A DNA stretch of 64,000 nt, from positions 2,991,554-3,055,553 of the forward strand of contig OZ007509.1 in NCBI GenBank assembly GCA_963931865.1, in the 5' to 3' direction. Shown piece after piece: positions 24,374 through 40,227 of the stretch (its first letter is position 1; every line of letters begins with the position of its first letter). The DNA is from Axinella damicornis. Its lineage: Eukaryota; Porifera; Demospongiae; Axinellida; Axinellidae. A model generated the notes under the pieces. That model saw only the letters and a program-made list of their open reading frames with translations. It made no database searches and was not told the origin of the DNA. The translations under genes were made by a program, and so were the position numbers.

Positions 24374-25336
24374 CTACAAGATACTGATTACACAGTAATT
24401 TCGTCCTCTGTTGTTGTCCCAGAACTCTTGTCCATTAGTTCTGTAACGCAGTGCAAACTGCACATCATCTCCATTGATGGGTAGTTCAAAACTAAACCTG
24501 TCTGTGTGGCCGTCATTGGCACAGAACACTGCACTCGTATCGTGGCATGTTTTCCAGTTGTCGTGCGTCCATCTGATGCAGATCTCCTTATCGTACGCCA
24601 GATTAGAGACACGAATATTCCCATGGAGTGTTCTGGATTCGGCCCGAACACTTTCCAATACTATGTGTTCTTGGCTAATTCTCTCAAAGAAATTGGGTTC
24701 TGAGCCTGGCTGGGTGAACTCGAACCTACGTTTATGAGTGGGTGAAGTGACTTTGGGTGAGCTGGGAGGTTTGCAAGACCCCTGCAGTGAAGACGATGCC
24801 GAGCAAGGGAAGCCATTTGTGTGCTTGGCTGCCTTTTTCAAGGGCACTTTAGCGAATACCTGATCGTCGGTGTAGGGGACGATTTTATTTTCAGTGTAGG
24901 ACGAGTCTGCGCTGGACAGTTGATGTACGGCCTCTACCAGTGGCAGGCCTTGTGTGTCAGCAAAACGTACACTCTTCGTTCTTCTGACGACTCGCTCGGA
25001 CTGCACGCACGATTTTAGTGTCTCGAGTCGTTTGACAGTTGGAAACGACCGGCTTTTCTGAAAGTTATTTCTCCTGTCATGGCCAGAATACAATTCTCCG
25101 CTCAGGTAAGAAAACCCAGTGGGACTTGTGCTCAGCTGGCGCGTCAGTTCAGCTGCCAGGCTTTCCAGTGCGAGCTCAGTAGGCAGTGACTGCGCAGTCT
25201 GGTCATAAGGGTCAGACCTTCTCGGCCGGTTGACGGAGTTGTAGCGTCCGAAGGTAGCCGCCAATGAAGCAGAACTGTAGCTGTGAGCCATCGGCAGGGA
25301 ATGAGTTTCCACCAAGGCAGTCATTCTATCGTTCAT
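24374..25336 (-). CDS. PPP1R3: Protein phosphatase 1 glycogen-targeting subunit (PPP1R3 family)
   Basis: 320 residues in one exon. It carries a PP1-docking motif of RVxF type, KSVRFADTQGLPL (about residues 121-133), the arrangement seen in all PPP1R3 proteins. A C-terminal carbohydrate-binding module CBM21 (about 225-320) has the family features VRVSNLAYDKEICIRWT-like strands, a DNWKTC segment and the closing FWDNNRGRNY. In the family this subunit brings PP1 to glycogen, where it activates glycogen synthase and inactivates phosphorylase. The frame is open a few codons 5' of the ATG at 25336, up to a TTGCAG acceptor-like site, so a short upstream coding exon is possible. The exact vertebrate paralogue cannot be told. 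Confidence 0.9.
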   Translation of the reverse strand: MNDRMTALVETHSLPMAHSYSSASLAATFGRYNSVNRPRRSDPYDQTAQSLPTELALESLAAELTRQLSTSPTGFSYLSGELYSGHDRRNNFQKSRSFPTVKRLETLKSCVQSERVVRRTKSVRFADTQGLPLVEAVHQLSSADSSYTENKIVPYTDDQVFAKVPLKKAAKHTNGFPCSASSSLQGSCKPPSSPKVTSPTHKRRFEFTQPGSEPNFFERISQEHIVLESVRAESRTLHGNIRVSNLAYDKEICIRWTHDNWKTCHDTSAVFCANDGHTDRFSFELPINGDDVQFALRYRTNGQEFWDNNRGRNYCVISIL

Positions 25337-25351
25337 GAGGTCGAAGACCAC

Positions 25352-27391
25352 TTTCAGGGGGGTGTCTGCAACTCCACTTGTTCAGAGCTTTCTTTATATC
25401 TAGCACTGTAGCAGCAAGCAAGTGCAAAGCTATGCAGTACTAGTAGGCTAAATTGACTCCAGCTTTTACCACCTAGCTGATCATCTGAGCATCTGAGCAT
25501 GCTAACGACATGCAGAACATGTACATCGGACGCATAATAAATTAATTATACATACACCGGAAGTCAACATTCCACGCTGCGTTCATGCGCCAATCACATT
25601 CACATTAATTGACCCTTTAACTCTTTACCTACTGTCAACTTTTTTCTTGACGTAATCTTATGGCGCACATAGTGCATGCAGTGCGCGACGTGCATGCATA
25701 GCATGCAGCGCAGCCGGTGCAGCATAGATCTATTATGCTATGCTACCAGCTATAGGGGCCTAGCTCGTTCCCAGGCCGTTCCCACCACCAATAATTATTT
25801 GCACTAGATGCAGCAAATGTATTTTCAGGAAGCAAAGCCAATAGCTATAAGTTTCGATCACCAATGGGTCGTATTTGAATGGGGAGTTGCATCCCAAAAT
25901 ACAGATAGACAGATATGTCTAGATATAAATGTAGCCAGCATAAATTTTCAGATAGCTGGAAAATAGGGTGGTTGCATAGACATTGATTTTGATATGGTGG
26001 ATCACTCGGTTGCTAGGTATAATAATGGTCAGTGTTGAAGGGAAGGAGTTAAGTGGTTATCTGAATAGGGAGTATTATATGTGTGACTAAGCCGGAGAGT
26101 CTGAGTGGGCTCCCATCAGGAGAGGGGTAGCTAACTGCAGGGTACTGTATTATATACTGTATGCTAAGTTTAGGCTTGAATTCGACTTTCCTATTAATCA
26201 ATGAACATCTTCGCATGCAAGTGCTAGCTATAGCATGATGCCAACCACTAGCTAGCTGTTGTCAAACAATCAGCAGGTTCAATTTCTCTCCCCACACCTC
26301 GAGCTCCATGGATCTGAATGCAGGTGGACAGTTTGTCTGGAAATGCTCGTAGATAATAATAATTATACCATAAACCCATAGCATAAAATAATGCACATTG
26401 AATTTATGATGAGTCATTACACATTAATTACCAGACACATGTTCTGACTGAGCTGAACAGCTTATATGTTTATGTTACATGTATTATGTGCTTTCAATCA
26501 GTTATTGTATACCAATGAGGTAGAGCTTATGAACAGAGAATTGCAACCAAGAATATAATCGACCTTTCACCTCCAGGCTTTTGGGGGGGGGGGGGGGGGG
26601 GGGGGGGGGTCATGAATATCATTATTGCCAGTGGCGGTGCACCGGTGGGAGGGCTAGGGGGGTCTCCATCTGCACTTGCCCTATGTCTGGCCTCTGAGGA
26701 GGGAATACAGTAGCCTCGTACCCAGGCCCTCACGCGCAACGCGGAAAGGAACACCTAAAATGGAACGTGCCGAATAGACTACGAATTCAGTAGTTAAAGG
26801 GTTAAGCTGGCTATTACAATTGAATTTTAACCCTATCAGGCCCGGTTTTTCTTTGTGAAAGCTATAAAGCTACCTGGTGAAACGAAAATTCAACTGTGAG
26901 TTCTCAATAATGAACGAATATAGCTATAGTGCGTCTAGCTATCGGCCAATATGAATAACGTGTGAAATACTGGTTACGATAAGTAATCTTACCAGTAATA
27001 CCCATGGATAAATATGACCCCCGCAATCACCACGTGATGTGTAAATGGCCATGCATGGCCAAGAGCCAGTGAAGTGTAGGTATAGTTAAGTTTAGAATGT
27101 GTGTGGATGGTGGTGGTTAGTCTAGACCATCGAATTTCCCCCAGCAAGGATTGACTCACATGACCGCACAGGGAAAATATCCCTTTGCTTGAACTCTACT
27201 TGAAATCCAGTAGATCCATATCCGTAGCTGTCACGTGTGATCTTTCAATTCGCTTTGTGCAAGGAAAGGGTTGTGTGTATGTGTTACTAAGCTACCTGGA
27301 TCAGCATCCCATCGGACCAGGGCTGAAATTATTCTATTGCTAGGTATAAATGTTTTCTTCACTTCTTCTCTGGTAGCTCCCCCACCCAGGA
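25352..27391. other. Intergenic region before the SLC35A3 gene
   Basis: AT-rich with no convincing gene. Contains a run of about 28 G (26582-26609), isolated family A ends near 25757 and 26711, and at 27118-27270 a partial copy of the element at 30990-31443 (shared GACTCACATGACCGCAC and CAGCTGTCACGTG). Confidence 0.6.
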
Positions 27392-30300
27392 ATGGAAACA
27401 TGCCCAACTGACAGTTCAGTTTCGTTCTCCCAAGCAACCGTGGCGAACTCCGGCAAAACGCACAATCGTTCTGGGTCCTCCTCCTCCACTCTCAGTGCTG
27501 CAGCAATTGAGAAGGACGACACTCACTCCAACACCACTCCCGATCCTTCTCCGTCATTATGGGTTAAGATGTCCAAGTACATGAAGTACATGAGTCTACT
27601 AGTGCTTGTTTTCCAGAACACTGCTCTTGTTTTAACGATGCGTTATTCCCGGACGGGTGAAGGGCCAAAGTACCTTGCTTCTACAGCGGTTGTCCTGGCA
27701 GAGCTGCTGAAGTTTACCATATGCTTCGGGATGATATGTTATGAACATGATCTAGATCTTATGAGGACATTTGGAGTACTTGGGACCGAGGTTTTAGGGA
27801 ATATGCGTGTGACCGTCAAACTCTCCATCCCTTCCATCTTATACACGATTCAGAACAATCTCCTCTATTTGGCCTTATCACATCTTGATGCAGCAACCTT
27901 TCAGGTAATGTACTCCCTGGTCTCATTTTTCTCTGTGAGTGAGACTTCAGCCATGGCTGGCCTTATACTTAGGCCTCACGGCCTCAATTGGTACATGACT
28001 GTGCATGTCTCCCACACACAAATGTGGCTAAGCCTTTTGATTATGAGCTGAAAACTACAATATGCGTAACCTGTAGTCCTTGCTCTTCCCACCACTTCTC
28101 TCCTCCCTCCTCTTCCTCCCTCTCCCCTCCCCTCACCCCTCCTCTCCCTCGTCCCTCTTCACCCTATTCTTCCCCTCCACTCTCCCTCCCTCACCTTCCT
28201 TTCTCCTCCTATCCCCCTTCCCTCTCCCTCTCTTCCCCACGCTCTCTTCCCCCTCACCCTCTTCTTCCCCTCTCCCTCCTCACCTTAACCTTCCTTTCCT
28301 CCTCCCTCCCCACCTCTTCCGTCTCCTCTCCCTCCCCTCGCCCCTCTTCTCCCTCTTCTCTCTTCACCCTCTTCTTCCTTCCCCTTCTCCCTCCTCACCT
28401 TCCTATCCCTCCCCCCCCCCCCCCCCTCCCTCCCCGTCTTCCCACTCCTCTCCTCTTTCCTCCTTGCTCTCAGGTGACCTATCAGTTGAAGATCCTAACA
28501 ACCGCCTTGTTCTCCGTGGTCCTGTTGAACAGGAAGCTGACTGGTGTGAAATGGGTCTCCCTCGTCATACTCATGTTAGCTGTTGCTCTTGTCCAGGTGA
28601 TTACCTAACACTTCCAGTAAACCACTTGTCGTGGGAACCACTTACTAGCATCATCGGCAATAGCTGCAGAATCTTGGCCTTATATTTGACTGATAAGAAT
28701 TAGTTGTTTTGAGGGGGCATGTTTTAGCTATGCATGCAGAGACTGCTTTCACCATCTGAGCATCATTGTGAGTAGTAAACGCTGCAGATCTGTGCAGGAA
28801 ATGATACCGGTAGTCTTTGTGAATCCTCATATGCAGGCACATCCCCTAGTCTCATTCCAATTCCGACAACAGACTTGCAAATTGGATAGTTTCTACTGTC
28901 CCGAAGACATCAGACTCAAATGAGATTGTTTGATGCTGTGTTGCCTGCAAATAACCTGTTGATCCTTCTCTCTTCATCCCCTCTCTCTCCCCTTCCTCCC
29001 TTCCTCCTCTCCCTCTCCTTCCTGCCCTCACTTCCCTCCCCCTTCCTTCCCTTCCTCCTCCTCCCCCTCCCTCCTCCCTCCCCTTCCTCCTCCCCCCTCC
29101 CTCCCCGTCCTTCTCCCCCTCCTCCCCTTCCTTCCTTCCCCTTCCTCCTCCCTTCTACTCCACTCCCTCATCCCCCCCTTCCTTCCTTCTCCCCCTCCCC
29201 CCTCCCTCCCTTCCTCCTCCCCCTCCTCCCTCCCTCCCCTTCCTCCTCCCCCTCCCCCCTTCCTCCCCCCTCCCCACTTCCAGTTTCCCACAGATGGGTC
29301 CAACAGTGGGAACAGGTCTTCCTTCTCTTCCGTAATCGGAGTGAGTGCAGTACTGCTGGCCTGCATCTCCAGCGGGTTCTCAGGGGTTTTCATTGAGAAG
29401 ATACTGAAAGAATCAGACGTCTCCATGTGGATCAGGAACATCCAGCTCTGTAAGTCATCATACAGCACAGCTGTCAACTTATGATGTCATGCAGTTTGTC
29501 TGTTGGACACTGATTAGAACCTCTACAAGTTGTATACAAGGGGAGACTACTTAATAAGCACTGTATTTGCAATTGCAAGCACACCCCTTTCTATCAATCA
29601 CATTGCATTGCGTAAAGGCAAATGCAAATGGGAGGCGTGGTTTTCGAAGTGAAAAGGGACATAATCGGCCAACCTAATATTGACCCAGACTTTTCTACGG
29701 CCAAGAACCAAGAGAGCCATATTTGGGTGACACCCACCCCCCTCCCCGTCTCACCCTATCTGCTAGTTCAGAACGTAACTTTCCCAAGGAAGTACCAAAA
29801 TTAATTGTAGCCACCAGTAAGAAATTGCACTGGTGAGCTAAACTTAGTATGACCCAGACTTTACTACAGCCAAGAGAGCCATATTTGGGTGACACCCCTC
29901 CTCCCCCTGTCTCATCATTTCTGCTAGTTCAGAACGCAACTTTCCCAAGGAAGTAACGTCATGAGCTGAAAGTCTCAAGGGTGTCTGTAGTTGTTAATGG
30001 TGCCATTCGCGCATGATGCCATTCGCTGCAATGATGATGACGTCATCATGCGCTCTTGCTAAGGCTACCAGCCAGGAAGCTGATCACTCTGAAAACAAGG
30101 CACAAACATGTACTCTTGCAGGTGTACACCTGGCATGGGGTGATTCCCATTTATATGAGGTCCTGGCGAGGACATGTACCTACTTGTAGGACTTCTGGTT
30201 TTGAGACATGACACACTGTTGCTGGCTGCAAGTTGCTGTACCGTCTTGTGTACATTTCCAGCACCCTAAAACTATAGTTGGACGGAACGTCTGTAGATGC

Positions 30301-30416
30301 CGCCAATTTTATGAGTCTCTGGAATATGAATACATGTAGCTTTAACAGAATTTTGACACAGTTGCAGCCATAGAGAGATAGTGTAGCAACCAGGTGGTCA
30401 CCTACATATGTACTCT

Positions 30417-30450
<34 letters not shown>

Positions 30451-33400
30451 CATATTAGGTCATTGTCTACTCCAGCTACACCCCCAAAAATGGGGCCTGG
30501 TATCGTCGCTAAGCAACCAATCAGCCCATTAATTTTAATTAAAGCCCTGTGTGGGGCTACAATGTACACACACATTTCTTGTTCAACTATATCACTCTTC
30601 CTTTGCTCTCTAGCACTGCTGAGTTTTGGCTTCGGTCTGTTTGGCGTACTCGTAACTGACTGGAGTGCTGTGTACGAGAGAGGGTTCTTCCAGGGGTACT
30701 CCACCACTGTGGGTATCGTGATCTCTCTCCAGGTGTGTGTGTGTGAGTGTGTGTGTGTGTGTGTGTGTTGGGAGGGTGAGTAGAATACCACTCATGCGTG
30801 CATACAGTTCACATATGAGTGATTTCTGCAGCTCCCTCAACCGACCCTCCAAGCCCCACTACTGTGGTTTGCAGCGTTCTTGGCAATATCTGATTTGCAG
30901 AACGTCAGTGGTATGAGCCAAATGTAGCCAATCAGCGAACAGAATTCAAAGCGTCAAAGTGTTCGGCAATTCCTTGGTGGATGTTGGTATAGTCTGGCGG
31001 GCTAGCCCCTCGTATTTTCCCCAGCACGGATCGACTCACGTGACCGCACGGGGAAAAGGAGGGTCTAGAAACTTTGGACTACTTCGCTTGGGCTCTACTC
31101 GAAATCGGGTAGAGCCAATCAGATTGCAGCTGTCACGTGGTTATCTTTCAAATCGCTCGGTACAAGCGTTGAGGACTGTCTGAAGTTGCCTGCGAATGCT
31201 GTTCTCCTGCACAACGACCAAACAGACAGAAGTACAAACAGCCAACGAGGTTAGCGGGCCGGAATCGACTGACTGCAGTTGCACTAATTGGAATACTATG
31301 ACGTAAACGGACGTGAAGTAAGCTTAATTGCATTCTTTCGTACCGAGTAAAGTGGTCCAAAGTTTCTAGACCTTCCTTCTCCGCGCGCGCATACTGAAAG
31401 CGATCGCGCGCTGGAGAAAGCGAAGGGCTAGCTTGTTAGACTAGATGTTGGTACAAGAATGGAGGCTAGGAGAGGTTGTAAACCACTTGAGAAGCCATGA
31501 ATGGACCTGGAAACTCACCTTAAGGGCTGCTTCCTGGCAACCAGCCATGATCTCTGAAGCCACATTAGTGGGCACCACTGAGTAATCACATTAGTAGAAC
31601 ATTTCCTGTGGAAGATGTCATGCACACTGGAATACAAACAATAAGAGAATCTAGAAGTTAACCACAAAACCAGGAGCGCATAATGACGAAAACCAGGAGC
31701 GCATAATGACGAAAACCAGGAGCGCATAATGACGTAAACCAGGAGCACATAATACCACATAATACGTCATTATGCGCTCCTGACGAAAGGTATGGCCTCT
31801 TCGGTCTCTAATAACCACACTTTAATTATGTGTGTGGATTGGACGTTTTGTGGGATGTACTGGTCCCATTCCCCATCATGTCTGAGGAGGTGTGCATTCT
31901 TACCAAGAGCCAATAGAGTGTCTCCTCAGGACATCATGAGGAGCATGAGTCAACCCTGGCGGGTGTATGTACAGCACGTAGGTAGCAAATGGAACTCCTT
32001 GCAATTGCGTATTTAGTTTAGGCCCCGCCCAGCTTTTCGTCGCTTGCAGTACAGAAAAACGAGTTGCAAGTGATGAAAAGCTGGGCGGGGCCTGGGAACA
32101 AGGCTACAGTCATTCTACATGATGGTTATTGTTCGACTGACTTCTGCTTGTTGAACCTGCAGCAAACAGTTGCCTCCGTGATCAGAAAACCTCTACTCTC
32201 ATAGCCTCGTTCCCAGGCCCCATATGAAAAATCCGATTTTCAGATGGGCCTGGGAATGAGGCTACTGCTTTCAGCAGCTGGACAACTATTGTTCATGGTG
32301 TGGCTTCCTGCTGTGTGTTAAAGTGTAGCCCCCTTTGTGGACACACTGGTTGCATGTGAGATTCTTACTCTCTGTTGTGCTTTATGGTTGTATGTTACAT
32401 GTACTCTTGGATCCGCTCTGTTGTGTGTATGCAGGCAGTGGGAGGGCTAGTGGTTGCCGCGGTGATGAAGTATGCCGACAACATCCTCAAGGGCTTTGCC
32501 ACATCTGTCTCCATTGTCCTGTCATCCATCATTTCATATTTCTTCCTGGCAGATTTCCATCCATCCTTGTGAGTTGGTAGTGGCATGATCTAAGCCATTA
32601 AAAATGTATTAAATTGATTAATAATTATTAATAATTTGACTACTTTGAACTTAGGGTGACCACTAGTCTAATTATTGTCATGCTACAAATTTTGCATGTG
32701 AGGCACCGCTGCACTTTGCGATCTTTATCGGCATGGCATGATTGTGGCTGCAGTGGGTAGTGCGGCTGTGCATCAGCTGTTGCCTGTTGTCTAACATCAG
32801 TAAAGTGAGTACGTCGCTTATGTCTTAATTCTTCATTTCTAAAAGAGCATTTTATGCGACTTCCCAGCCACTAAGACGTTGCAGTCCAGGTGGTGGTTCT
32901 TAGTGGGTGTGGGTATTGAACAAAACATCAAACCCAATGAATGTCAGCTAGCTGTCCCAGGAGAAGCAGCAGTAATGGATGATTCCGGCTCTTGTGCACA
33001 GTAACAAGAGTGAAGGCGGCATGCATGACCCCCATTTCATGGTCTGGTTCGCTCATATCTGAGGTGTGTTTTTGTGCCGAAATTGGAAACCATTCTCAAC
33101 CAATCGTGGCACATTTTGACATGACAATTTAGCCAAAATCAGTAGTCCTGTTCTACATGTAGCTATAGGGATGTGCCATTATTTTACCAATGAACCAAAA
33201 TTGAAATTGGGTGCAGACTTGGAAGAGAACGTTGCACTATATGTTGGTGCATGTGAGATATGAAGCTGGGGATTGTGATTGTGGTCAGCATAAAAGAAGA
33301 TGTTGGGTCGGCCACATTTTGGTCATGATTTTGTTGACACAGCCATTAATTCATGCGTACACACACACGCACACACACACAGACTGTTTCTCATAGGTGC

Positions 33401-33485
33401 TTTTCTTGTGCTGGTGGCGACGTTCATGTACAGCAAGCCCCATGCTACAGCTGTCCTACCTCAGACTGACCCAAAGGGTTCCTAA
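27392..33485 (+). CDS. SLC35A3: Golgi nucleotide-sugar transporter, SLC35A3-like (UDP-GlcNAc)
   Basis: Six exons: 27392-27904, 28474-28596, 29284-29449, 30614-30732, 32435-32568 and 33383-33485, with phases agreeing throughout; 385 residues. Family landmarks: [96 protein letters not shown] and [16 protein letters not shown]. These fit SLC35A3 better than A1 or A2, but substrate is inference. The transporter exchanges UDP-sugar for UMP across the Golgi membrane with ten helices. The N-terminus has about 58 Ser/Thr-rich cytosolic residues absent from human SLC35A3. The exon 4 donor is the start of a GT repeat, and the last acceptor is CACACACAG at the end of a CA repeat. Confidence 0.93.
28080..28473. 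repeat. Pyrimidine tract with C16 in SLC35A3 intron 1
   Basis: Nearly pure CCCTCC/TTCCTC on the coding strand with C16 at 28411-28426, ending at the acceptor CTCTCAG. Translated Ser/Pro/Leu frames across it are spurious. Confidence 0.9.
28970..29283. repeat. Pyrimidine tract in SLC35A3 intron 2
   Basis: CCTCCC/TTCC-rich on the coding strand, ending at the acceptor CACTTCCAG of exon 3. Confidence 0.9.
29665..29957. repeat. Tandem duplication of about 125 bp in SLC35A3 intron 3
   Basis: GACCCAGACTTT through AGAGAGCCATATTTGGGTGA to CAACTTTCCCAAGGAAGTA occurs twice with small differences (29680-29800 and 29850-29957). Confidence 0.75.
30990..31443. mobile_element. Mutator-like MITE with 10-bp TSD
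   Basis: 454 bp with terminal inverted repeats TAGTCTGGCGGGCTAGCCCC / TAGTCTAACAAGCTAGCCCT. It is flanked by GATGTTGGTA on both sides (30980-30989 and 31444-31453). A 10-bp duplication fits a Mutator-like transposase. No transposase frame. It lies in SLC35A3 intron 4; a partial relative is at 27118-27270. Confidence 0.88.
31665..31785. repeat. 23-bp tandem repeat closing into a hairpin
   Basis: Four copies of AACCAGGAGCGCATAATGAC plus GAA, then the complement GTCATTATGCGCTCCTG. The array can fold back on itself. Confidence 0.8.
32019..32106. mobile_element. Fold-back, family A-like, in SLC35A3 intron 4
   Basis: Arms GCCCCGCCCAGCTTTTCGTC and its complement; the right end reads GGCCTGGGAACAAGGCTA. 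The arms resemble those at 54961-55038. Confidence 0.75.
32202..32264. mobile_element. Fold-back MITE, family A, short
   Basis: TAGCCTCGTTCCCAGGCCC, a small AAAATC loop, and GGGCCTGGGAATGAGGCTA. Confidence 0.85.
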
Positions 33486-34554
33486 TCACTAGCAGTCTGG
33501 TTCCCACACCTCCCTCAGGTCTGGGAACCGGACTGTTGGTGATCTCTTATCTACCTGTATCTGTCTCTCTCTTATTTTCAAGCCATTTAGTATTATTTAT
33601 TTTTATTTTTGTTGGATGTTTTTTTTTCCAACTGTCAACGTTATAATTTGGGTGGAATGTGTACACGGACATCGTCTCGCTTCCATACCGTTATGGGAAT
33701 GGAGCAAAACGTGTAGAGGTCAAGCAGTCTTCAAGTGCTTGTCTGTACGTGCAGCGCAGAGTATCTACTGTTATGGCCGCGGGACTAGTAAGTTGGGCTG
33801 GCAGAGCAGTAGGTTAACTTACAGTCTGTACTCCGTCGTATGAGCTGAGGTACGTTTCCGGCCACGCCCACAATACTTGACGGTTTTATACCTCAAGCCA
33901 TAATACTAGATATAGCTCTGCATCTGACATGGATCCCAATTCCGAGGGGCCGGGAGGTGAATGGAGAGGGTAGTGTCGATGAACCTGAGGCCAGAACTAT
34001 TTAACTGAGGGCCTCATCTGTGAAGGGAAGGATATCTTTTTGTAAGTGGATATTGGTCCGGCAGGAAGTACATACTTCATTAAGAGATCTAGATCCGCAT
34101 GCGCGTTCAGCACTGGCCCTGTCGCTAACTTACCCTAACCATTGCCCTACTTCCTGCCGGACCAATAACCACTTCATATCTTTTTATGGCTACCATGTAC
34201 CAACGGGTTTTGGCTACACAACAAAGTTACTGGACTAAAGATGGAGTGTGTTTGAAAGCAGTAACCACACCGTAGTTCACCTCTGGAGAAGGTACTGTTG
34301 TACTCATAGCCTCAATTGCCATTGCTATCTGGCGAACTCCCCTGCCACAATCACTCATAAGATAAGATATCCTCCTCTATCTCCTGATCTTCTCCCCTCC
34401 ACTTCTCTCCCTTCCCTACCAAGAGCGCAATGAGGATGATGTCATCATGCACTCTTGCATTGTGCTAATAAATACTTTGGCTGTATTTCCTAATACTGTG
34501 TACCAGTCTCAATGGCCAACGATGGCTTGATGCTTTTCGTTTATTTGTTTGTTT
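33486..34554. other. Intergenic region between SLC35A3 and ACADSB
   Basis: No gene seen. Contains a MITE of family B (34045-34175), a degenerate CTGGTTCCCACACC fold-back near 33495-33535, and a family C hairpin at 34424-34456. Confidence 0.6.
34045..34175. mobile_element. MITE family B (GGTCCGGCAGGAAGT ends)
   Basis: Left end AAGTGGATATTGGTCCGGCA, right end TGCCGGACCAATAACCACTT. Flanks GATATCTTTTTGT and CATATCTTTTTAT suggest a roughly 10-bp target duplication. Inner part carries GCGCGTTCAGCACTGGCCCT, shared with 41953-42090. Confidence 0.85.
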
Positions 34555-38492
<3,938 letters not shown>

Positions 38493-38997
38493 ACACTCAC
38501 TTATCTTTGTGTAATGCAGGTGTACACATCAAACAGCAGAGACCCTTCCAAGATTTGTGTTTGAAATGTTCTATGATAAATGGTTTCTTCCGTGTATAAC
38601 TCCATGCAATTCTGTTGCATGCTAACAGACTGTCAAAGCATGCATGCACTATCCAGTGTTCGTGACAGTACTAGTGTTCCTGATCCTGATGTCCCCAACC
38701 ATTATATAATAGCTAGCTGAAACTGTAGGCTTATAATAATTCACCCCCTCCCTAGCCTCGTTCCCAGGCCATTCCCACCGCCAGTATTTTGGAAGCGATG
38801 AAATACTGGCAGTGGGAACGGCCTGGGAATGAGGCTACCCCTTCCCAGCTCCCGAGTACCCTTGTTTATAATTTATAACCAGCCTAACCACACACAAATA
38901 CTGCAAGATGTACTTACTAACTTGCATGAGCTCTAGTCAGCATGTACTATAAATTTGGTCAACATACAATTCATGTAAATTGGATGGCTGAGTTCTT
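38493..38997. other. Intergenic region between ACADSB and the TEX36-like gene
   Basis: Convergent 3' ends. Holds one family A fold-back (38753-38837, flanks CCCCCTCCC and CCCCTTCCC). Otherwise AT-rich with nothing recognisable. Confidence 0.7.
38753..38837. mobile_element. Fold-back MITE, family A
   Basis: TAGCCTCGTTCCCAGGCC, arms ACCGCCAGTATTT / AAATACTGGCAGT, and the complementary end. The flanks suggest a 9-bp target duplication with one mismatch. Confidence 0.88.
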
Positions 38998-39909
38998 TCA
39001 AAACGAAAATGTCCATGTGTTATGCTTCAAGAAAGGCTGTTGGGTTGCAGCGAGAACAGAGAGAGGGGTTGAGTAAGCTCCATCTTGACCCCAGTCAGTT
39101 GTACGTGTGGTAGGTTTGGTACTTGTGGGATCTTCAGGGAATTGGTGACTTCGCGGGAAGCGCCTGAACGTCAGTTTGGTTGGTGTGTGAAATTTCTTCA
39201 ACAGGGTCGTGTCTGCTCTCTGGGTGGACTGTGCACAGCTTAGCAGTCCCTCTTTGTTACCATAGTAGCCAGCTGTGTAAGTGGAAGTGTAGGAGGGGAG
39301 GGAGTTGCTGCTCCACGAGATGTGGTTGTCCGAGCGATGCTGGTTGATCTCACTGTCCCTCACAAGCCTCTTGCCAAGTCCCTGTGGTGTGTGTGTGAAG
39401 CCATCATCATGAATTGGACAATTAAGGTGGCATTAATTATCATGAATGGAAGTGTTTCCAAAGGAATAAGCACCGGCTACATGTATGCTGAGATTGAATG
39501 TCAGAGTCCTAAATTAATCTTGTATCTTCATCACCACATCCCTATATGAAGTTGCTGACCTCATAGATAATAAGGTAGGGACTCTGTTAATTATCTATGC
39601 TGACATGAGTCTGACCTGTCCGAAGTAGACTCCTGAGTTCTGTAAGGCATGGCGGTTGTCATGCTTTGAGAATCTGTTGCTCTTCACAGCCTTCTGCAAA
39701 GCAATAACGTAAGTCAGTGCATCATTGCTGCAAATAAGTTCACATAATCATTGGATAGGCCTATAGTACTTTGGTTCCTCGACCCAGTACAGCTCGCTAG
39801 CCCCGCCCCCTTTGCTGACGAAACTAGGAAGTAATGGCAACTCGCATGGTAAACCCCGTTATAAATATAATACCTGGTTGATGTGGATCGGGGGTAGTGT
39901 TGAAGCCAT
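38998..39909 (-). CDS. TEX36: TEX36-like protein
   Basis: Three exons: 39909-39874, 39693-39616 and 39381-38998, all phase 0; 165 residues (human TEX36 186). The family signature spans exons 2 and 3: RFSKHDNRHALQNSG, then YFGQ|GLGKR, and later FRRFPRSH. Vertebrate TEX36 is testis-expressed with little known biochemistry; its presence here beside EFCAB10 suggests a ciliary or sperm-flagellar role (inference). No signal peptide, membrane segment or enzyme motif; the protein is small, basic and rich in Ser/Thr, as many microtubule-associated axonemal proteins are. Its start codon faces the EFCAB10 start 318 bp away with an X-box between. Confidence 0.85.
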
Positions 39910-39983
39910 GACTGCATGTAGTCTCGCTCGAGTTCAGCAGGCAGAACTAGTTTCTCACTGTAACTACGCCATCGTTGGCTGAT

Positions 39984-39997
39984 GTTGCTATGGTTAC
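39984..39997. promoter_or_regulatory. RFX X-box in a divergent ciliary promoter
   Basis: GTTGCTATGGTTAC matches the X-box core GTTGCYATGG with a slightly weaker second half. It lies 75 bp upstream of the TEX36-like ATG and 231 bp upstream of the EFCAB10 ATG, the usual place for RFX sites in ciliary promoters. Confidence 0.6.
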
Positions 39998-40227
39998 AGT
40001 AGTAAACTTTGCTGACTTGGCAAAAGAGCCAGGCTAGGGCGCGGCGCTAGGGGATACTCAGTTGCTGAAAAATGTGAGCCAAGTCATGCATCTCTAGCTC
40101 CACTAATGACTGTCAAGCTCATGGTCTCTTATATTGCATGAATGCAAGTTTTTGTGCTGGCAGTAGGGTTGCATGCATTCATTCATCTTTCTAAATAAAT
40201 TTATGTAGCCATGCAGCTACTCTGACA

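Noticed and set aside
26582..26609. Poly(G) run as part of a gene or telomere-like repeat
   Set aside because: Plain homopolymer in intergenic DNA with no neighbouring repeat unit.
32569..33395. A 5-base microexon to reconcile phases in the SLC35A3 gene
   Set aside because: Not needed: using the acceptor CACACACAG at 33382 restores the frame and gives the expected [10 protein letters not shown] helix.
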